From Kribbella steppae (GTDB lineage Bacteria > Actinomycetota > Actinomycetes > Propionibacteriales > Kribbellaceae), in contig NZ_SLWN01000019.1 of assembly GCF_004342025.1 (NCBI RefSeq), forward strand, positions 1 to 64,000: a stretch of 64,000 nt of DNA, written 5' to 3'. Numbering within the stretch: the stretch's first letter is position 1; each line of letters begins with the position of its first letter. The translations under genes and the position numbers were made by a program. Under the pieces are notes generated by a model, which ran no database searches, had not been told where the DNA came from, and saw only the letters and a list, made by a program, of their open reading frames with translations. Positions 41,058 through 49,438 of this stretch are shown here, one piece after another.

Positions 41058-41786
41058 ATGCAGCGGAGCCGTCGGGGAGCGCTGACGCTGGTCGTCGTAC
41101 TGATGCTGGGCGTCACGGCGGCCGGTTTCGTGGTGCTCGCGTCGGCCGGCGGGCCGGTCCGGCCGGTCAGCGAGAGCACGCTGCGGTCCTCGCCACGGCC
41201 GGAGCCGACCTCGACACGGTTTCCCGGCGTGCTGGAGCCGACACCGTTGCCGCCACCGCCTGGGTCGCAGATCAAGTCCCGGCCGTTCCCGGAGTGGTTG
41301 CAGGCGCTCTGGCAGGCGCTGTTCTGGCTGGCGGCCGCGGTTGTCGCCGCGTTCCTGGGATGGGTGATCTACCGGATCCTCCGCAAGGTCGAGTTGCCCC
41401 AGGCCGAGACCGAGGACACCGACTGGGAGCGGATGAAGGCCGACCGGCTCGCGGAGGCGGTCGACACCGGCCTGTCCAGGATCGACACCGGTACGGCGAC
41501 CGATGCGGTGATCGCGTGCTGGGTCGCGCTCGAGGAGGCGGCCGCATCGGCCGGTGCGGCCCGTGATCCGTCGGAGACCCCGGCCGAGTTCACCGTTCGC
41601 GTTCTCGGCGTGGGAGGGATCTCCGAGCCAGAGCTCGTCCGCCTCGGCGAGCTGTATCGCGAGGCCCGCTACTCCACCCACGGCTCGAGTGAGCAGGCCC
41701 GCGCCGAGGCCCGCGCTGCTCTGCTCCGCCTCCGCGACGACCTGGCCGCCGCTCAAACCGAGGCATCCAGGGGGGTGGGTCGATGA
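41058..41786 (+). CDS. DUF4129 domain membrane protein
   Basis: 242 aa. A membrane anchor near residues 10-32, a Pro-rich external stretch (PEPTSTRFPGVLEPTPLPPPPGSQ), a second helix near 85-110, then a cytoplasmic DUF4129 domain (DTGTATDAVIACWVALEEAAASAGAARDPSETPAEFTVRVLG...YREARYSTHG). DUF4129 proteins go with MoxR/DUF58 operons, as here. First gene of a five-gene unit; it overlaps the next by 4 bases. The role in envelope assembly is inferred from this linkage. Confidence 0.85.
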   Translation: MQRSRRGALTLVVVLMLGVTAAGFVVLASAGGPVRPVSESTLRSSPRPEPTSTRFPGVLEPTPLPPPPGSQIKSRPFPEWLQALWQALFWLAAAVVAAFLGWVIYRILRKVELPQAETEDTDWERMKADRLAEAVDTGLSRIDTGTATDAVIACWVALEEAAASAGAARDPSETPAEFTVRVLGVGGISEPELVRLGELYREARYSTHGSSEQARAEARAALLRLRDDLAAAQTEASRGVGR

Positions 41787-42385
41787 CGTCGTACAAGTGG
41801 ACGCCGTTGGAGGAGTCCGCTCGACGGGCCGCACGGCCGGCCGAGAGGCAGCCGCGGGTTCGAGAGATGCTGCTGAACAAGCTGTTCGTGCAGCATGTCG
41901 GACTCACCGTGCTGGTGAGTCTGCTGCTGGTGGGAGCGTTCGGGGCCGCGGGGATGGCGCCGCGGCCGTTGTGGTTCGTCGCGGCGGCGCTCGCGATCGG
42001 GTTCGGGTCGCTGGCGGTCCGGCTGATCGTGCCGCAGGTGCTGGAGACCAACTGGCCGGCGCGGCAGGACGAGAGACTGGCCGTCCTGCGGACCCGGAGC
42101 AACGATAACCGGACCCAGTTCATCGCCACCTGGCTGCAGGAGGCTGGCCGTGAGCGCCGCGTGGGTGAGGGATCGCGGACGTTTGCTCGCCGGCTCCAGC
42201 CGCTGTTGCTGGAGCTGACGACCGACCGGCTGGTGCACCGTCACGGCGTCGACCCGGTGCGCGAGCCGGAGCGGGCTCGCGAGATCACCGGTGAGCAGTT
42301 GTGGAACCTGATCACCGGGGACGAGAAGCGCACCGCGTCCTTCGACGAGATCGAATACGCCATTCAGACCATCGAGAAGTTGTGA
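41783..42385 (+). CDS. Membrane protein of the MoxR operon, unknown function
   Basis: 200 aa with two membrane segments (about 40-58 and 62-85: VGLTVLVSLLLVGAFGAAG, PLWFVAAALAIGFGSLAVRL) and a charged cytoplasmic C-terminal half rich in Arg/Glu. I do not recognise a domain. Its start overlaps the DUF4129 gene and moxR follows 6 bases after the stop, so it is part of the unit. Confidence 0.8.
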   Translation: MTSYKWTPLEESARRAARPAERQPRVREMLLNKLFVQHVGLTVLVSLLLVGAFGAAGMAPRPLWFVAAALAIGFGSLAVRLIVPQVLETNWPARQDERLAVLRTRSNDNRTQFIATWLQEAGRERRVGEGSRTFARRLQPLLLELTTDRLVHRHGVDPVREPERAREITGEQLWNLITGDEKRTASFDEIEYAIQTIEKL

Positions 42386-42391
42386 GGAACC

Positions 42392-43429
42392 GTGACTGAC
42401 CCAGAACTGCACCCCAGCGCGCCGCCGAGCCAGGTCGTGCCCGAGGCGGAGGTTGGGCGGGAGTTGGGGATCGCGGAGGTTTCTGCGGTCAGCCGAGAGG
42501 TGCTGGACCGGGTGAGCGAGGCGGTGGTGGGGAAGACCGGGGCGCTGGAGTTGGTGCTGGCCGGGATCCTCGCCGGCGGGCATGTGCTGCTGGAGGACTA
42601 TCCGGGGCTGGCGAAGACGCTGGCGGCGCGGTCGTTCGCGCAGGCGCTGGGGCTGGAGTTCCGGCGGGTGCAGTTCACGCCGGACCTGTTGCCGTCGGAT
42701 GTGACCGGCGCCTTCGTGTACGACCAGAAGGATTCCGAGTTCGTGTTCCGGCCGGGCCCGATCTTCACCGGTCTGCTGCTGGCCGACGAGATCAACCGGA
42801 CCCCACCGAAGACGCAGGCTGCGCTGCTCGAGTCGATGCAGGAGCACCAGGTCACTGTCGAAGGTCAGACGTTCCCGCTGCCCACCCCGTTCCACGTGCT
42901 CGCGACCGCGAACCCGGTCGAGTACGAAGGCACCTACCCGCTCCCCGAGGCCCAGCTCGACCGCTTCATGCTGCGGATCGGCTTCGGCTACCCGAGCGCC
43001 GAAGAGGAATGGGAGGTCCTGCGCCGCCGGATGAGCCGCCGGATGGAGGATCAGACCGTCGAGGCCGTCACCGACGCGGCCGGGCTGCTTGCCGCACAGC
43101 ATGCGGTCGAGACCGTCACAGTCGACGACACCGTCGGTCAGTACTGCGTCGAGCTCGCAGCGGCGACCCGTCGCGACTCGCAGGTCCTCGTCGGTGCGTC
43201 GCCGCGCGGCTCGCTGGCGTTGTTGCTGACGGCACGTGCGTACGCCGTGATCCAGGGCCGGGACTACGTCGTACCGGAGGACGTGAAGGCGGTCGCCGTA
43301 CCTGCGCTCGCGCATCGCATCACGGTCCGGCCCGAGCTCTGGCTGCACGAGGTGACCGGGGCAACCGTCGTGCGCGCGGTCCTTGGTTCGGTGCCGACCC
43401 CACCCACCGTCGTCGGCGCATCCCGGTGA
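42392..43429 (+). CDS. MoxR-family AAA ATPase
   Basis: 345 aa. AAA+ chaperone-like ATPase: Walker A region EDYPGLAKTLAARSFA, Walker B LLADEINRTPPKTQAALLESMQEHQVTVEG, sensor 1 VLATANPVEYEGTYPLPEAQLDRFMLRIGFG, sensor 2 GASPRGSLALLLTARAYA. MoxR proteins help assemble or activate vWA-type partner proteins; the adjacent DUF58 gene is that partner. An N-terminal extension of about 35 residues precedes the AAA core. GTG start 42392. Confidence 0.94.
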   Translation: MTDPELHPSAPPSQVVPEAEVGRELGIAEVSAVSREVLDRVSEAVVGKTGALELVLAGILAGGHVLLEDYPGLAKTLAARSFAQALGLEFRRVQFTPDLLPSDVTGAFVYDQKDSEFVFRPGPIFTGLLLADEINRTPPKTQAALLESMQEHQVTVEGQTFPLPTPFHVLATANPVEYEGTYPLPEAQLDRFMLRIGFGYPSAEEEWEVLRRRMSRRMEDQTVEAVTDAAGLLAAQHAVETVTVDDTVGQYCVELAAATRRDSQVLVGASPRGSLALLLTARAYAVIQGRDYVVPEDVKAVAVPALAHRITVRPELWLHEVTGATVVRAVLGSVPTPPTVVGASR

Positions 43430-43448
43430 CTTTGCAGGGGTGTGAGTG

Positions 43449-44750
43449 ATGAAATGGCGGCCGACGCATGCGCACATCCGGGCGGTCTGCGCGGCTGGGC
43501 TGCTGCTGTTCATTGCGGTGGTAGCCCGGCGGCCGGATGCCGCCGTACTCGGGTTGCCGTTGGCGTTCGTCGCGGTCTGGGGGCGGTACTTCCGGCCGCG
43601 TGAGCAGCCCGAGGTGCACACCGAGCTGGATACGGATGCGTTGTTCGAGGGGCAGGCAACGACGTACCGGCTGCGGGTGGCCGGGACGGTCGACCCGGAT
43701 ATCGACCTGATCGTGGCGGCGTTGCCGCGGGCCCAGTGGTTCCAGTACGACCCGCCGCAGGCCGCGATCGCCGAGCCGGTGACCGATGGCGTGGTGACGC
43801 TCGAGGTGGGGCTGCGGTCGAAGCGGTGGGGTATACGTGCGTTGGAGCGGCCGACCGTTGTCGCCACCTCGATGCTCGGTGCGTACCGGCTCCCTGTGAC
43901 GTCGGCGCAGGAGCTCTCCGTGACCACGCTGCCGTTGCGCGAGGGCTTCGAGGCGGTTGACTCTGTACCGCGTCCGGCCGGCCTGGTCGGGCTGCACCGG
44001 TCACGGCGTCCGGGCGAGGGGACCGAGTTGGCCGGCGTACGGCCGTTCCGGACGGGTGACCGGCTGCGGCGGATCAACTGGTCCGTCTCGGCGCGCACCC
44101 GCGAGCTGCATGTCACCTCCACGTGGTCGGACCGCGACACCGAGGTGGTGATCCTGCTCGACACTGGTGGCGAAATCGGTGTCAGCGAAGGGATCGACGG
44201 ACGGTCGAGCAGTCTGGACACCGGGGTCCGCGCGGCCGCGTCGATCGCCGAGCACTACCTCCGCCACGGCGACCGGGTCCGCCTGATCGACACCGGGAAC
44301 CTGGTGCGCGGCGTACGGTCCGGCAGCGGTCGCGGGCATCTGCGCCGGATCCTGGATGCCTTGGTCCACGCGGATCGCCGCGGCCGCCAGCAGGACGAGC
44401 TGCAACTCGTCCGCCGGAACCGGATCAAGTCCGACAGCCTCGTCGTGGTGCTCAGCCCCCTGCTGAGACAGGTGATTCTCGGGTACATCGTGACGCTCGT
44501 GCACTCGGGATGCACAGTCATCGCCGTGGACACCCTGCCCCCGGACATTGCCTCGGTAATCGATCTCGACGAGCACGACGTCCGCGCCTGGCCGCTCGCC
44601 TGGCGGCTGCGGATGCTCGAGCGCCGTGGTGAGCTCGACCGGCTCAGCGACCTGGGCGTCCCAACCGTGCCCTGGCGCGGTGCCGGCACCCTCGACGAGG
44701 TCCTGCGGAATACGTCGCGGCTGGCCTCTGCGCCGAGGATTCGGTCATGA
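43449..44750 (+). CDS. DUF58 (vWA-like) membrane-anchored protein
   Basis: 433 aa. Two N-terminal membrane helices (about 10-45: AVCAAGLLLFIAVVARR, AAVLGLPLAFVAVWG), a beta-rich part, then the DUF58 signature GVRPFRTGDRLRRINWSVSARTRELHVTSTWSDRDTEVVILLDTGGE, where DxGGE is a modified vWA metal site (usual DxSxS). Partner of MoxR. GTG 43446 is an alternative start one codon upstream. The stop TGA lies within the ATGA that opens the repeat B2 small frame. Confidence 0.9.
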   Translation: MKWRPTHAHIRAVCAAGLLLFIAVVARRPDAAVLGLPLAFVAVWGRYFRPREQPEVHTELDTDALFEGQATTYRLRVAGTVDPDIDLIVAALPRAQWFQYDPPQAAIAEPVTDGVVTLEVGLRSKRWGIRALERPTVVATSMLGAYRLPVTSAQELSVTTLPLREGFEAVDSVPRPAGLVGLHRSRRPGEGTELAGVRPFRTGDRLRRINWSVSARTRELHVTSTWSDRDTEVVILLDTGGEIGVSEGIDGRSSSLDTGVRAAASIAEHYLRHGDRVRLIDTGNLVRGVRSGSGRGHLRRILDALVHADRRGRQQDELQLVRRNRIKSDSLVVVLSPLLRQVILGYIVTLVHSGCTVIAVDTLPPDIASVIDLDEHDVRAWPLAWRLRMLERRGELDRLSDLGVPTVPWRGAGTLDEVLRNTSRLASAPRIRS

Positions 44751-44830
44751 GCGAGCGAAGCGAGTTCATCATCAAGCACAGTCTCTCTCGTGTCTCATCG
44801 GCGCCCGGAGCGAAGCGAGAACGTCGATGA
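44747..44830 (+). CDS. 27-residue repeat-encoded coupling frame in the MoxR operon
   Basis: ATG 44747 overlaps the DUF58 stop (ATGA) with AGGA about 7 bases upstream; TGA 44828-44830 overlaps the next start (ATGA). It is the same length, position and peptide pattern as the frame at 21923-22006 (MSERSEF...SSAPGAKRERR). The two peptides share 19 of 27 residues. That both copies keep the frame open with stop/start overlaps at both ends argues that translation through the element matters. Confidence 0.55.
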   Translation: MSERSEFIIKHSLSRVSSAPGAKRERR

Positions 44831-44831
44831 G
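44753..44831 (+). repeat. Repeat family B, copy 2
   Basis: A 79-bp element with GAGCGAAGCGAG at 44753-44764 and again at 44807-44818, and a hairpin CTCATCG (44794-44800) / CGATGAG (44825-44831) holding the next gene's ATG (44827). Relative to copy 1 the stem base pair C-G is changed to G-C on both sides, a compensatory change. Confidence 0.88.
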
Positions 44832-45375
44832 CATCGCGGAGAGGATCAACTTGTGGCTTGCGCAGATGCGGGCCTCGGGGCGGGCTGCGGTGCTGGCGCG
44901 GCTGACCGTTGCGGCGGCGGGCGCGGTGGCGTTGCTGGTGTCGGCTGTGCAGTCGTGGGATCAGCTGGATCTGATCCCGCTGATCGCGATTCCGATGCTG
45001 GTGGCAACGATCGTGCTGCCGGACTCGCTGGCCGGGGTGTTCTTCATCGTGGTGGTCGCCCTCGGGTGGTTGAGCCGGGCGCCGGGTGAGGTGACCTGGA
45101 GTCTGGTGCTGACCGGGATCGCCTTGCTGGTGGTGCATCTGGCGACCGCGTTCACCGCACAACTCCCGTCCTACGCGCTGGTGCATCAGCAGTCGCTGCG
45201 CCGCTGGTTGGTGCCGGGGGCAATCGCCTTGCTGATCGGCCCGGTCGTTGCGGTCGCCGCCGCGCTGATCCAGGGGGCCGAGGTCCCGGGGTCCCTGCTC
45301 GTCACCGCTGCCGCGCTCGTCCTCGCCACCGCGACGATCTGGTTCGCCGCCGGTCAGAAAGTCGGCAGGGACTAG
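44827..45375 (+). CDS. Membrane protein, last gene of the MoxR operon
   Basis: 182 aa with about five membrane helices (residues 22-40, 48-66, 70-86, 92-112, 128-172 as two). No charged catalytic motif and no recognised family. It is separated from the DUF58 gene only by repeat B2, which provides its start codon, so expression is tied to the operon. It overlaps the convergent TetR gene by 4 bases. Confidence 0.82.
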   Translation: MSIAERINLWLAQMRASGRAAVLARLTVAAAGAVALLVSAVQSWDQLDLIPLIAIPMLVATIVLPDSLAGVFFIVVVALGWLSRAPGEVTWSLVLTGIALLVVHLATAFTAQLPSYALVHQQSLRRWLVPGAIALLIGPVVAVAAALIQGAEVPGSLLVTAAALVLATATIWFAAGQKVGRD

Positions 45376-45926
45376 TCGGCCGGGTCCTCGCCCAGGGTTG
45401 CGTTGATCTCGTCGGCCCACGGGAGGCTGATCGCGTCCGGCCCCAGAACCTGCATGGCCGACATCACGGTCAGCAGCATGCCGGTGGAGAGGAACGCCCG
45501 GGTCTCCGCGGGTGACGCCCCGGTGACCTCGCGGACGAGCCGATAGATCCCGCCGAAGCGCTCGCGGACGACATCGCCGATCGCAGGCTCGCCACTGGCC
45601 GAGAAGCCGTGCAGGAGGACGAGCAGGAGTTCGCGCTCGGCCATCAGTTCGTTGTAGCCGTGGCCGAGGCTGGCCAGTGTCGGCTCGCGCTCCGCGGCGT
45701 TGCGGAAGGTCTGCTCGATGGTGTCGCAGACGGTCTGCACGGCGGCCAGGAAGAGCTGCTGCTTGGTGCCGAAGAGACGGATCACGTACGGCTGGGAGAC
45801 TCCGGCCAGCCGGGCGATCTCGTCCGTCTTCGTGCCTGCGTACCCGGACGCGCCGAACGCCTGGACTGCCGCCTGCAGCACCTCCTCACCGCGCTCCGCC
45901 GCGGTCAACCGCACCCTCGCACCCAT
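45372..45926 (-). CDS. TetR-family regulator of the adjacent MFS exporter
   Basis: 184 aa from ATG 45926, which has GGAAGG about 7 bases upstream; in-frame ATGs at 45941 and 45962 are less likely. N-terminal HTH: GEEVLQAAVQAFGASGYAGTKTDEIARLAGVSQPYVIRLFGTKQQLFLAAV. The C-terminal ligand-binding domain has no conserved motif. It is divergent from a DHA2-type MFS gene; two TGTTATCAGT repeats between them look like its binding sites. A classical repressor/drug-pump pair. Confidence 0.9.
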   Translation of the reverse strand: MGARVRLTAAERGEEVLQAAVQAFGASGYAGTKTDEIARLAGVSQPYVIRLFGTKQQLFLAAVQTVCDTIEQTFRNAAEREPTLASLGHGYNELMAERELLLVLLHGFSASGEPAIGDVVRERFGGIYRLVREVTGASPAETRAFLSTGMLLTVMSAMQVLGPDAISLPWADEINATLGEDPAD

Positions 45927-45961
45927 GCCTGTCCTTCCCATCCGTCGCCAATCACTTGACA

Positions 45962-46006
45962 TGTTATCAGTCGATGCATACTTTGGTCACCAAGCTTGTT
46001 ATCAGT
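45962..46006. promoter_or_regulatory. Direct repeats between divergent TetR and MFS genes
   Basis: TGTTATCAGT occurs at 45962-45971 and 45997-46006, 35 bp apart start to start. The first copy sits in TTGACATGTTATCA, which also looks like a promoter -35 region on the plus strand. Confidence 0.5.
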
Positions 46007-46027
46007 GAATTACAACTAGGAGTTGAG

Positions 46028-47437
46028 ATGACGTCGACCGCTCTCGATGAGAGGTTCGAGCCTCCGACGACCCGCCGCCGCTGGGGTCTGGGCGCCGTAC
46101 TGACCGCGGTGGGCATCCCCACCTTCATGGTCACGCTGGACAACCTGGTCGTGACGAACGCGCTGCCGGTGATCAAGGCCGAGCTCGGCGCCTCCCTGTC
46201 CGACCTGCAGTGGTTCGTGAACGCTTACACGCTCTCCTTCGCGGCGCTGCTGCTGACCGCGGCGGCGATCGGCGACCGGCTCGGCCGACGGCGGATCTTC
46301 CTGGCTGGGATCGCGCTGTTCACGCTCGCCTCGGCCGCCTGTGCGCTGGCGACCGAGCCGTGGATGCTGATCAGCGCCCGGGCGATCCAGGGCGTTGGCG
46401 CGGCGGCCGTCATGCCGTTGTCGCTGACTCTGCTGGCCGGCGCCGTACCCGAGAAGCTTCGCAGTGCCGCGATCGGTGCTTGGGGCGGCATCTCCGGTCT
46501 GGGTGTCGCCGTCGGCCCGTTGGTCGGCGGAGCCGTCGTCGACGGCATCAACTGGCAGTGGATCTTCTGGCTGAACGTGCCGATCGGTGTGGTCGCCGTA
46601 CTGCTCGCCGCTCGGGTCCTGAGTGAGTCCCGGGGTACGCCGAAGCGGCTGGACCTGCCCGGGTTGGTCCTGGCGGCCGCCGGCGTACTGGCGATCGTCT
46701 GGGGTGTCGTGCACGGTGCCGACGACGGCTGGACGTCCGGCAGCGTGCTCGGGTCGTTGATCGCCGGTGTGGTGCTGCTGGTCGCGTTCGTGGCGTGGGA
46801 GCGTCGTACTCCGGCTCCGATGCTGCCGCTGCGGTTGTTCTCGGTACGGGCGTTCAGCGTCGTGAACATCACCTCGTTCACGTTCTCGGTCGGGGTGTTC
46901 GGGGCGGTGTTCCTGCTGGCCCAGTTCTTCCAGGTGGTGCAGGGCTACAGCCCGCTGGAGTCCGGCGTCCGGACGATGCCGTGGACGATGGCGCCGATGG
47001 TGGTCGCCCCGATCGCCGGGATGATCGTCGACCGGGTCGGGCCTCGCGTGTTGATCGCGTCCGGACAGGTGCTCCTCGCGGCAGCGCTCGGCTGGATCGC
47101 GCTGATCACCACGGCCTCGACGCAGTACGGCGAACTGGTCGTGCCGTTCGTCCTCGCCGGTGTCGGGATGGGCCTGACCTTCGCCCCGGCGGCGAGTGTC
47201 GTGATGGCGAGCGCGTCCGACGCCGACCGTGGTGTGGCGTCCGGGACCAACAACACCATCCGCGAGGTCGGTGTCGCGATGGGCGTCGCCGTCCTCGCCT
47301 CGGTCTTTGCCTCAGCCGGCTCCTACGAGTCCCCGGCCAGCTACGCCGACGGCCTCGTCCCCGCAGTCTGGACCGGCGCCGCCATCGTCGCCGCCGGAGC
47401 CGTCGTCGCCCTACTGCTGCCGGGTCGCAAGCGCTGA
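46028..47437 (+). CDS. DHA2-family MFS multidrug-type exporter
   Basis: 469 aa with fourteen predicted helices. Landmarks: TFMVTLDNLVVTNALPVIKAELG in helix 1 (motif D1), GDRLGRRRIF (motif A) after helix 2, and motif C-like GISGLGVAVGPLVGGAVVDGINWQWIFWLNVPIG. These are proton-driven exporters of hydrophobic drugs or natural products. ATG 46028 follows GGAGTTGAG. The divergent TetR gene probably represses it until a substrate binds. Confidence 0.93.
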   Translation: MTSTALDERFEPPTTRRRWGLGAVLTAVGIPTFMVTLDNLVVTNALPVIKAELGASLSDLQWFVNAYTLSFAALLLTAAAIGDRLGRRRIFLAGIALFTLASAACALATEPWMLISARAIQGVGAAAVMPLSLTLLAGAVPEKLRSAAIGAWGGISGLGVAVGPLVGGAVVDGINWQWIFWLNVPIGVVAVLLAARVLSESRGTPKRLDLPGLVLAAAGVLAIVWGVVHGADDGWTSGSVLGSLIAGVVLLVAFVAWERRTPAPMLPLRLFSVRAFSVVNITSFTFSVGVFGAVFLLAQFFQVVQGYSPLESGVRTMPWTMAPMVVAPIAGMIVDRVGPRVLIASGQVLLAAALGWIALITTASTQYGELVVPFVLAGVGMGLTFAPAASVVMASASDADRGVASGTNNTIREVGVAMGVAVLASVFASAGSYESPASYADGLVPAVWTGAAIVAAGAVVALLLPGRKR

Positions 47438-47452
47438 CCTTAGGGTGTCAGG

Positions 47453-47782
47453 GTGCTGGCTGCTGACGACGTACGACGGATCGCGCTCTCCTTCCCGGAG
47501 GCGGTGGAGAAGGAGCGCTGGGGTCATCCGACCTTCGATGTGGCCGGGCGGATGTTCATCACCATCCCGGACGACCAGACGTCGTTCGCGGTGCGGTGTC
47601 CCCGGCTGGAGCGGGACGAGTTGATCGCGGCGGAACCCGAGAAGTTCTGGGTTCCGCGGCACGAGGCGGGTTCGAACTGGGTTCGGGCCCGCCTCGACGC
47701 GCTCGAGGACGCCGGCGAACTCCACGACATCCTCGCCGATTCCTGGCGCCAGGTCGCCCCAACCGAACTACTCGACCGCTAA
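47453..47782 (+). CDS. MmcQ/YjbR-family protein
   Basis: 109 aa. DDVRRIALSFPEAVEKERWGHPTFDVAGRMFITIPDDQTSFAVRC and the C-terminal WVRARLD...LADSWRQVAP are typical of the MmcQ/YjbR family, which has a CyaY-like fold and was proposed to bind DNA. Physiological role not known. It follows the MFS gene by 15 bp and could be co-transcribed with it. It overlaps the convergent small gene by 4 bases. Start GTG 47453. Confidence 0.85.
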   Translation: MLAADDVRRIALSFPEAVEKERWGHPTFDVAGRMFITIPDDQTSFAVRCPRLERDELIAAEPEKFWVPRHEAGSNWVRARLDALEDAGELHDILADSWRQVAPTELLDR

Positions 47783-48057
47783 GACCCCTCACTCTGACCG
47801 AGTTGCGCGTCCAGCTTGTCGTGCCAATCGGCATCGGCCAGGTCAGCGCGCACCAGGAGATCACGCCAATCCTGTGTGGCGAGCGCTCGAGCGTCACGAA
47901 TGCGCGCGAGGTTACCCCGGCCCCACAGCACGATCGCCGCCTGGACGCGTTCGGACTCGTGGGCATCAGCGACCAGCCGGGCGATTTCCTCAGCGCTTCC
48001 TGGATCTGGAAAGTCGACCCGGATGCGCCGTAGAAGGCGTGGCGTCGTCTCGGTCAT
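47779..48057 (-). CDS. Small hypothetical protein
   Basis: 92 aa, mostly helical and acidic (LLRRIRVDFPDPGSAEEIARLVADAHESERVQAAIVLWGRGNLARIRDARALATQDWRDLLVRADLADADWHDKLD). I do not recognise it; the pattern resembles small actinobacterial proteins encoded alone. Codon use and GC bias at third positions support coding. ATG 48057. Confidence 0.7.
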   Translation of the reverse strand: MTETTPRLLRRIRVDFPDPGSAEEIARLVADAHESERVQAAIVLWGRGNLARIRDARALATQDWRDLLVRADLADADWHDKLDAQLGQSEGS

Positions 48058-48062
48058 GTGAA

Positions 48063-48089
48063 GAAGGTGCCAGCCTGCATTGCACCTTC
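48063..48089 (-). terminator. Hairpin between two minus-strand genes
   Basis: GAAGGTGC (48063-48070) and GCACCTTC (48082-48089) are perfect arms around an 11-nt loop, downstream of the VOC gene stop (48136) and just before the start of the small gene at 48057. Confidence 0.5.
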
Positions 48090-48135
48090 ACAAGACGCGC
48101 ATCTGTTGGCGGATCAGACGATCCCAGCCGCTTTG

Positions 48136-48480
48136 TCAGTTCACGCAGAACTCGTTGCCGTACGGGTCTTGCATGACCGTCCAGGACTCGCCTGCCTCGT
48201 CGTGGCGAGCGACGACGGTCGCGCCCAAACCCGTGAGGCGCTCCACCTCCGTGTCGCGGTCGTCGGCAAGCAGATCGAGATGGACACGGTTCTTTCCGTG
48301 CTTCGGTTCGGGGACTTGGATGAACAGCAGACGTGGTGCTCCGTCGGCAGGCAGGTTCACCCGGGCCGCAGTGCCCCAGTCGCCGTCGAGTTTCGCAGCG
48401 AGCGCGGTGGCCCACCAGCGGGCGACCGCGCCAGGGGACACGTCACAATCGACCGTAACGTTCATCAGGGAAAGACTCAT
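48136..48480 (-). CDS. VOC/glyoxalase-like protein
   Basis: 114 aa. A single vicinal-oxygen-chelate module pair: VTVDCDVSPGAVARWWATAL, VNLPADGAPRLLFIQVPEPKHGKNRVHLDLLADDRDTEVERLTGLGATVV, then WTVMQDPYGNEFCVN. Of the four metal positions, RVHLD and GNEF are present; the N-terminal ones are not typical, so metal catalysis is uncertain. Usually annotated glyoxalase-like domain protein; substrate unknown. Confidence 0.85.
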   Translation of the reverse strand: MSLSLMNVTVDCDVSPGAVARWWATALAAKLDGDWGTAARVNLPADGAPRLLFIQVPEPKHGKNRVHLDLLADDRDTEVERLTGLGATVVARHDEAGESWTVMQDPYGNEFCVN

Positions 48481-48540
48481 GATGATCAGTGTCCAGCAAG
48501 CGCACGAGGCCGGCTGCCCGTGCGATTGCTTGGTGTGGGC

Positions 48541-49299
48541 CTAGCTGTTGCGGCGGGCAATGACTCGGGAGAGGCCGAGCGTTCGGCCACCGTCGGTGCG
48601 AAGCATCTGAGCTTCTTCCTGTCCCGGCGTACCACTGTCGTGATCGCATGCGTCATTCCACTGCAACCAGTCTCGCCACCCGTCGGGCAGTCGATCTGCG
48701 ACCTCGACGGTGACCAGGCCGGTCTTCTCCCAGTGCCGCCGCCACCAGGCAGGGCTGTGCCAGGCGCAGAAGTCCCATTTCCAGTAGGGCTCGAGGTGTG
48801 GCGGGGGAAGCGTCTCGTACTCCTCGGCAAGACCGGGCTGAACGATGCCGATCTGGCCGCCGCGTTTCACGAAGCGTGAGTAGTAGCCGAGATAGAGGTC
48901 GTCAGTGCCGAAGTAGTGGTAGGCGCCGATGCTGATGAGCGCGTCGAAGAAGTCCTCGGCGAAGGGCAGGGCATGGGCTTCCGCGGAGATCGGGTGAACC
49001 TGGTCCTCTACGCGTGCCTCGGCCGCGCGGCGCAAGTTCTCGTCGGGCTTGATCCACAGGTCAGTCGCCCACACCTCAACACCGAACTCCTTGGCCAGGA
49101 AGATCGAGCTCAGAGCGGTGCCACAGCCCATGTCGAGTATCCGCATGCCGGGCTCAAGCGGCATGAGATCGGTCAAGGCCTCCGCCTGCCACACAGGGTT
49201 CGGCCCCATCCCGCCGTCGACCATCCACCGAGCCGAGTACCCGGCAGACCGCGGGTAGCGTTCGTTCCTCAGCAGCACGTCAAGCTCGGCATCATCCAC
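48541..49299 (-). CDS. Class I SAM-dependent methyltransferase
   Basis: 252 aa from GTG 49299. The open frame extends far upstream, but homology-like sequence begins at DDAELDVLLRNERYPRSAGYSARWMVDGGMGPNPVWQAEALT, so this start is preferred; no strong ribosome site marks it. Motif I is MRILDMGCGTALSSIFLAKEFG; acidic motif II follows at WATDLW. DALISIGAYHYFGTDDLYLGYYSRFVKRGGQIGIVQPG gives the later motifs. The YHYF and WKWDFCAWHSPAWWRRHWEKTGLV parts suggest a small-molecule methyltransferase; the substrate is not known. Confidence 0.85.
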   Translation of the reverse strand: MDDAELDVLLRNERYPRSAGYSARWMVDGGMGPNPVWQAEALTDLMPLEPGMRILDMGCGTALSSIFLAKEFGVEVWATDLWIKPDENLRRAAEARVEDQVHPISAEAHALPFAEDFFDALISIGAYHYFGTDDLYLGYYSRFVKRGGQIGIVQPGLAEEYETLPPPHLEPYWKWDFCAWHSPAWWRRHWEKTGLVTVEVADRLPDGWRDWLQWNDACDHDSGTPGQEEAQMLRTDGGRTLGLSRVIARRNS

Positions 49300-49438
49300 G
49301 CGACCGAACTGTGGGCGAGTGCCTACGACCACGCAAGCGGTTATTCGCAGGCCCGAACGAGGCCCGCCCTGAATCTCGACGATGCCATCCGACGACTCGG
49401 GGGCACTGCTGACCGGGGCAAACCTACCGGCAACAGGC

